The translations under genes were made by a program, and so were the position numbers. From Pseudomonas nicosulfuronedens (GTDB lineage Bacteria; Pseudomonadota; Gammaproteobacteria; Pseudomonadales; Pseudomonadaceae): a stretch of 64,000 nt of DNA. The notes beneath the pieces were generated by a model. That model saw nothing but the letters and a program-made list of their open reading frames with translations. It ran no database searches and was not told the origin of the DNA. Each line of letters opens with the position of its first letter. Position 1 is the first letter of the stretch. Location of the stretch: assembly GCF_005877905.1 (NCBI RefSeq), contig NZ_SWDV01000001.1, forward strand, positions 248,001-312,000. Reading direction: 5' to 3'. Below, one piece after another: positions 60,595 through 64,000 of this stretch.

Positions 60595-62217
60595 GTGCTT
60601 GACCGCTTTGGCATGCTCGAGGTGATGCGCGCCTCGCGCCTGACGCAGTTCCCGATCAGCCCGGTGCTGCGCGAAACCCACGGGTTCAAGGGTCGCCTGA
60701 CCTTCTTCCTGCTGTTGGCCGGTGCGCTGGTGTTCACCTTCGCCGCGCTCGGACATGACATCCATGCCAGCGGCACGCATCTGGAGCCTGGCTGGTCCGT
60801 GCTGGTGCTGGTGGTCGCGCTGCTGATCGCCCTGGGCTTCGAATTCATCAACGGCTTCCACGACACCGCCAATGCGGTGGCCACGGTGATCTACACCAAC
60901 GCCCTGCCACCCCGTTTCGCCGTGGCCTGGTCCGGGCTGTGGAATTTCCTCGGCGTGCTCTTCTCCAGCGGCGCGGTGGCCTTCGCCATTGTCTCGCTGC
61001 TGCCGCTGGACCTGCTGCTGAAAGTGGACAGCAGTGCTGGCCTGGCGATGATCTTCGCCCTGCTGATCGCCTCGATCCTGTGGAACCTCGGCACCTGGTG
61101 GCTGGGGCTGCCAGTGTCTTCATCGCACACGCTGATCGGCTCCATCGTTGGCATCGGCCTGGCCCACGGCGCCATGGCCGGGCATATCGGCCTGTCCGGC
61201 AATGCGTGGTCGCAGCTGCTGACGGTGGGCTATGCACTGTTCCTCTCGCCCGTAGTAGGCTTCTTCGCCGCCTTCGTGCTGCTGCGGGTGATGAGCGCGA
61301 CCATCCGCAATCGCGCCCTGTTCCACGCGCCGGAGGGACGCACACCCCCACCCCGCTGGATTCGCGCAACTCTTATCCTGACCTGCACCGGCGTGTCCTT
61401 CGCCCACGGCTCCAATGACGGGCAAAAGGGCATCGGCCTGATCATGCTGATCCTGATCGCTACTGTTCCCTTGGCGTTTGCCGTGGATCGCGCGCACTCG
61501 CCGGAGCAGACCCGCCAGTTGCTCGCCCTCACCCAGGCCAGCCAGGAACAGTTGCACCGCGCCGGCGGCAGCCCCGCAGCGGACCCGCGCCACGTGCTGC
61601 TGAGTTACCAGGAAGATGCCGTAGTGAAGCCGGAACTGCTGCCCTCGTTGGGCAGCGTGATCGGCGACACCAGCGCGCGCCTGGAGCGCTATGGGCAGTT
61701 GGACAAGGTGCCGGCCGAAGAGGTGCAGGAACTGCGCAACGACCTCTACCTGATCCTGGAGACTGTCCGCCTGCTGGACCGCAGCGACCAGCACTTCGAA
61801 CTGGAAACCTGGAGCAGCCTGCAGGCGCTGCGCCAGGGCGGCGAGCAGGCGATCCGCTTCATCCCGGTGTGGGTGAAGGTCGCAGTGGCCCTGGCACTGG
61901 GCCTGGGCACGCTGGTGGGTTGGCGGCGCATCGTCACCACGGTCGGCGAGGGCATCGGCAAGACACCGCTGACTTATGCACAGGGCGCCTCGGCGCAACT
62001 GGTGGCCATGCTCACCATCGGTGCGGCGGACGGATTCGGCCTGCCGGTATCGACGACTCAGGTGCTCTCCTCCGGCGTGGCCGGCACCATGGCCGCCAAC
62101 GGCAGCGGGCTGCAGTGGCCGACCATCCGCAACATGCTGCTGGCCTGGGTACTGACGCTGCCGGCGGCCATCGGCCTGGCGGCGGGGTTGTACTGGCTGT
62201 TTACCCGGCTGCTGTAG
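60595..62217 (+). CDS. Inorganic phosphate transporter, Pit family
   Basis: Low-affinity phosphate/metal symporter of the inner membrane (PiT family), 540 residues, about ten membrane helices plus a large central cytoplasmic loop (about 300-410, helical, rich in Glu/Gln/Leu). The two inverted repeat signatures are present: GFEFINGFHDTANAVATV (about 83) and FAHGSNDGQKGIGL (about 270). GTG 60595 with AAGGA at 60581-60585. Whether it belongs to PitA or PitB type cannot be told; no phosphate-binding genes adjoin. The upstream gap (60415-60594) has no other gene. Confidence 0.9.
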   Translation: MLDRFGMLEVMRASRLTQFPISPVLRETHGFKGRLTFFLLLAGALVFTFAALGHDIHASGTHLEPGWSVLVLVVALLIALGFEFINGFHDTANAVATVIYTNALPPRFAVAWSGLWNFLGVLFSSGAVAFAIVSLLPLDLLLKVDSSAGLAMIFALLIASILWNLGTWWLGLPVSSSHTLIGSIVGIGLAHGAMAGHIGLSGNAWSQLLTVGYALFLSPVVGFFAAFVLLRVMSATIRNRALFHAPEGRTPPPRWIRATLILTCTGVSFAHGSNDGQKGIGLIMLILIATVPLAFAVDRAHSPEQTRQLLALTQASQEQLHRAGGSPAADPRHVLLSYQEDAVVKPELLPSLGSVIGDTSARLERYGQLDKVPAEEVQELRNDLYLILETVRLLDRSDQHFELETWSSLQALRQGGEQAIRFIPVWVKVAVALALGLGTLVGWRRIVTTVGEGIGKTPLTYAQGASAQLVAMLTIGAADGFGLPVSTTQVLSSGVAGTMAANGSGLQWPTIRNMLLAWVLTLPAAIGLAAGLYWLFTRLL

Positions 62218-62292
62218 GCCCTCGCTCCTACGAAAAGCGACGCGGTCGACCACCGAGCAAGTAATGCTGGCTGTGGAAAACTCAGTGGATTA

Positions 62293-62308
62293 CTGTATTC
62301 ATATACAG
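62293..62308. promoter_or_regulatory. LexA (SOS) box upstream of the radical SAM gene
   Basis: CTGTATTCATATACAG: CTG-N10-CAG with AT-rich core, matching the Pseudomonas LexA consensus; extended palindrome TACTG...CAGTA. It lies 23 bases before the ATG, overlapping the promoter region. The P. aeruginosa counterpart PA0069 is an SOS gene. Confidence 0.8.
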
Positions 62309-62330
62309 TAATCCTTCAGAGCCTTCCCAC

Positions 62331-63389
62331 ATGACCACTTCCCTTCCGCCCCGCGGCCGGGGTACCGCTAGCAATCCACACAACCGCTTCGCGCCGACCA
62401 CCTCGGTGCCTGTGGATAACGACTGGTACGACGAAGTGCCCAAGCCCCAGGTGACCGAAATCCGTACCGAGCGGGCGAAGTCGGTGATCTCGCGCAACCA
62501 GTCGCCGGACCTGCCCTTCGACCGCTCGATCAACCCCTATCGCGGCTGCGAGCACGGTTGCATCTATTGCTACGCGCGGCCGAGCCACGCTTACTGGGAC
62601 CTGTCGCCAGGGCTGGATTTCGAGACGAAGCTGATCGCCAAGACCAACGCCGCCGAGGTGCTGGAAGAGGAACTGAGCCGCAAGGGCTATGTCTGCGCAC
62701 CGATCAACCTGGGCGCCAATACTGATCCTTACCAGCCCATCGAGCGCCAGCAGCGCCTGACCCGGCAGATCCTTGAGGTGCTGCTGCGTTACCGCCATCC
62801 GGTGACCATCGTCACCAAGGGTTCGCTGATCCTGCGCGACCTCGACCTGCTGGCCGAACTGGCGCAGCACCGGCTGGTGGGCGTGATGATCAGCCTGACC
62901 AGCCTGGACGACGAACTCAAGCGCATCCTAGAACCGCGCGCCGCCGCACCCTCCGCACGCTTGCGGGCGATCCGCGTGCTGCGCGAGCACGGCATTCCGG
63001 TGGGCGTGCTGTGTTCACCGATGATCCCGATGATCAACGACCGCGAGCTGGAGGCGCTGCTCGAGGCTGCCCACGACGCCGGTGCCCAGAGCGCCAGCTA
63101 CATGATGCTGCGCCTGCCGCGCGAAGTCGGCCCGCTGTTCGAGGAGTGGCTGGCGGCGCACTACCCGCAGCGCGCCAACCATGTGATGAGCCTGATCCGC
63201 CAGCTGCGCGGCGGAGAAATCTACGACAGCCGCTTCGGCCACCGCTTTCGCGGCGAAGGCCCGTTCGCCGACCTTCTGGCCAAGCGTTTCGAGGTCGCCA
63301 TGCGCCGCCTCGGGCTGGGTCGGCGCGGCAACTTCAATCTGGACTGCACGGCGTTCGCCCCGCCGCGCAGCCAGATGAGTCTGTTCTGA
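62331..63389 (+). CDS. Radical SAM protein, spore-photoproduct-lyase-like (SplB/PA0069 family)
   Basis: 352 residues. The [4Fe-4S] radical SAM motif CEHGCIYCY (CxxxCxxC, about 75) is preceded by a RGCE environment typical of SPL-like proteins; a GAN/TDPYQPIE motif and partial SAM barrel follow. The family includes spore photoproduct lyases, so a DNA-repair role is suggested by the LexA box but is not proven. No other SOS genes adjoin. The stop is one base from the converging minus-strand gene. Confidence 0.88.
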   Translation: MTTSLPPRGRGTASNPHNRFAPTTSVPVDNDWYDEVPKPQVTEIRTERAKSVISRNQSPDLPFDRSINPYRGCEHGCIYCYARPSHAYWDLSPGLDFETKLIAKTNAAEVLEEELSRKGYVCAPINLGANTDPYQPIERQQRLTRQILEVLLRYRHPVTIVTKGSLILRDLDLLAELAQHRLVGVMISLTSLDDELKRILEPRAAAPSARLRAIRVLREHGIPVGVLCSPMIPMINDRELEALLEAAHDAGAQSASYMMLRLPREVGPLFEEWLAAHYPQRANHVMSLIRQLRGGEIYDSRFGHRFRGEGPFADLLAKRFEVAMRRLGLGRRGNFNLDCTAFAPPRSQMSLF

Positions 63390-63390
63390 A

Positions 63391-64000
63391 TCAGCGGTCG
63401 GGGGCCACCAGGTCCGCCATCATCTGGGCGAGTTGCAGCGGCGAGTTGAGCAGCTTGTCGAGGACGACCAGCACGTTCTTCTCTTCCTTGCTGACCTTGC
63501 TGCCAAAGCCGAAGAAACCACCGGAGGACTCGGCCACGGCCTTGCCCAGTGCCAGCAGGTCCTTCTTGAAGGCCTCCGCGTCATCATCGCTGGCCTGCTG
63601 TTCCAGCAGACGGTTGACGTCGACGAAGTACTGCAAGCGGTTGAAGTCGGGGCTGATGAAGCGCTGCAGGAAGTCCATCAGCACCGCACGGCCGTTGGGC
63701 GTGTCGGGGCTGAGCTCGGTCATGACGCGTTGCATCAGCACGCTGGGGTACTTGCCGGACTCCTTGAACAGCTTGCCGAAGGCTTCGGCCTCCTTGGCGT
63801 CTATCTCGCCGTCGGCGCTGGCAACCATGCAGAAGATCGCCACGGGCGCCTCGCGCAGGTGCTTCCAGTCTTCGCTGGAGAAACCGGCGAAGCCGGTCAT
63901 GCCGGTGATCTGGTCCTGCTGGTGCTCTTTCCAGATCGCACGGCCCTCGGCATGCTCGTCGCGGCCCTGGTAGAAGGCGTCGATCAGCGGTTGCAGCTCG
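63391..64000 (-). CDS. TerB-like protein, N-terminus beyond the right edge
   Basis: The frame is open to the window edge, so the true start is right of 64000; the ATG at 63900 is internal. The visible 203 residues (from ELQPLIDAFYQGRDEH) include a TerB/DjlA-type helical domain: VAIFCMVASADGEIDAKEAEAFGK, cut to MVASADGEIDAKEAEAF, with conserved acidic ASADGEID motif, repeated helices, and a C-terminal SPLQLAQMM tail. No tellurite-resistance genes are near. Converges with the radical SAM gene. Confidence 0.75.
   Translation of the reverse strand, partial: ELQPLIDAFYQGRDEHAEGRAIWKEHQQDQITGMTGFAGFSSEDWKHLREAPVAIFCMVASADGEIDAKEAEAFGKLFKESGKYPSVLMQRVMTELSPDTPNGRAVLMDFLQRFISPDFNRLQYFVDVNRLLEQQASDDDAEAFKKDLLALGKAVAESSGGFFGFGSKVSKEEKNVLVVLDKLLNSPLQLAQMMADLVAPDR

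Overview
The window is chromosomal DNA of a high-GC gammaproteobacterium, almost certainly a Pseudomonas of the P. aeruginosa lineage. Evidence for this: the gene blocks match P. aeruginosa neighbourhoods I recognise (che2 plus siaABCD, bauABC/bauR, gamma-carbonic anhydrase/prlC/zinc-ribbon/radical SAM, ahpCF, tonB-exbBD), and the gaps hold GTAGGAGCGAGC-type REP pairs typical of the genus. I see no rRNA, tRNA, prophage, CRISPR array or classical insertion sequence.

Layout. 1-4.8 kb: end of the metNIQ methionine transporter, then tonB-exbB-exbD. 5-9.4 kb: ChaC-like gamma-glutamylcyclotransferase, a small alpha/beta hydrolase, an amidase and a cardiolipin synthase. 9.6-12 kb (minus): ahpC-ahpF peroxidase system with a structured RNA element between the genes. 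12.4-19.3 kb: xdhABC xanthine dehydrogenase operon followed by a Cache-domain chemoreceptor. 19.3-22.7 kb: a gap with DnaA-box-like motifs, then (minus) a TetR regulator with a YigZ-family gene, a small exported protein and a Tsx-like outer membrane channel. 23.2-28.1 kb: AraC regulator, an MHS-type carboxylate transporter behind a sigma-54-type promoter, an SDR enzyme and a probable 8-oxoguanine deaminase. 28.6-37.6 kb: chemoreceptor-like protein, then the Che2 pathway cheY-cheA-cheW-aer2-cheR-cheD-cheB. 37.8-41.5 kb: siaABCD, a phosphatase/kinase switch that controls a diguanylate cyclase. 41.6-44 kb: lipoprotein, NYN-domain protein, DUF2845 and GNAT genes.

44.05-46.3 kb is the accessory part. 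It holds several palindromic repeats, a 109-bp near-perfect inverted repeat, an unusually structured 240-nt leader whose last hairpin sequesters the Shine-Dalgarno of a BRO-N domain gene, and a REP-associated tyrosine transposase (RAYT) flanked by copies of its probable REP substrate. Further copies of that REP lie at 28.1, 34.9 and 50.8 kb.

46.3-50.8 kb: beta-alanine catabolism bauABC with divergent bauR. 51.2-55.1 kb: a probable catabolic cluster (flavin monooxygenase, RidA-family, DUF1028, M20 deacetylase). 55.2-64 kb: HAD phosphatase, lipoprotein, gamma-carbonic anhydrase, oligopeptidase A, zinc-ribbon protein, phosphate transporter, a LexA-box-preceded radical SAM protein, and a TerB-like gene that runs off the right edge.

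Themes. Purine handling recurs (xdhABC, 8-oxoguanine deaminase, Tsx-like channel, possibly the chemoreceptor). Sensing and biofilm signalling dominate 28.6-41.5 kb. Four dispersed palindromic repeat families fill the gaps; they have entered operons (xdhB/xdhC, aer2/cheR, bauB/bauC) and in one case extended a protein. The main candidate for something undescribed is the hairpin-rich leader plus BRO-N gene at 44.8-45.5 kb.
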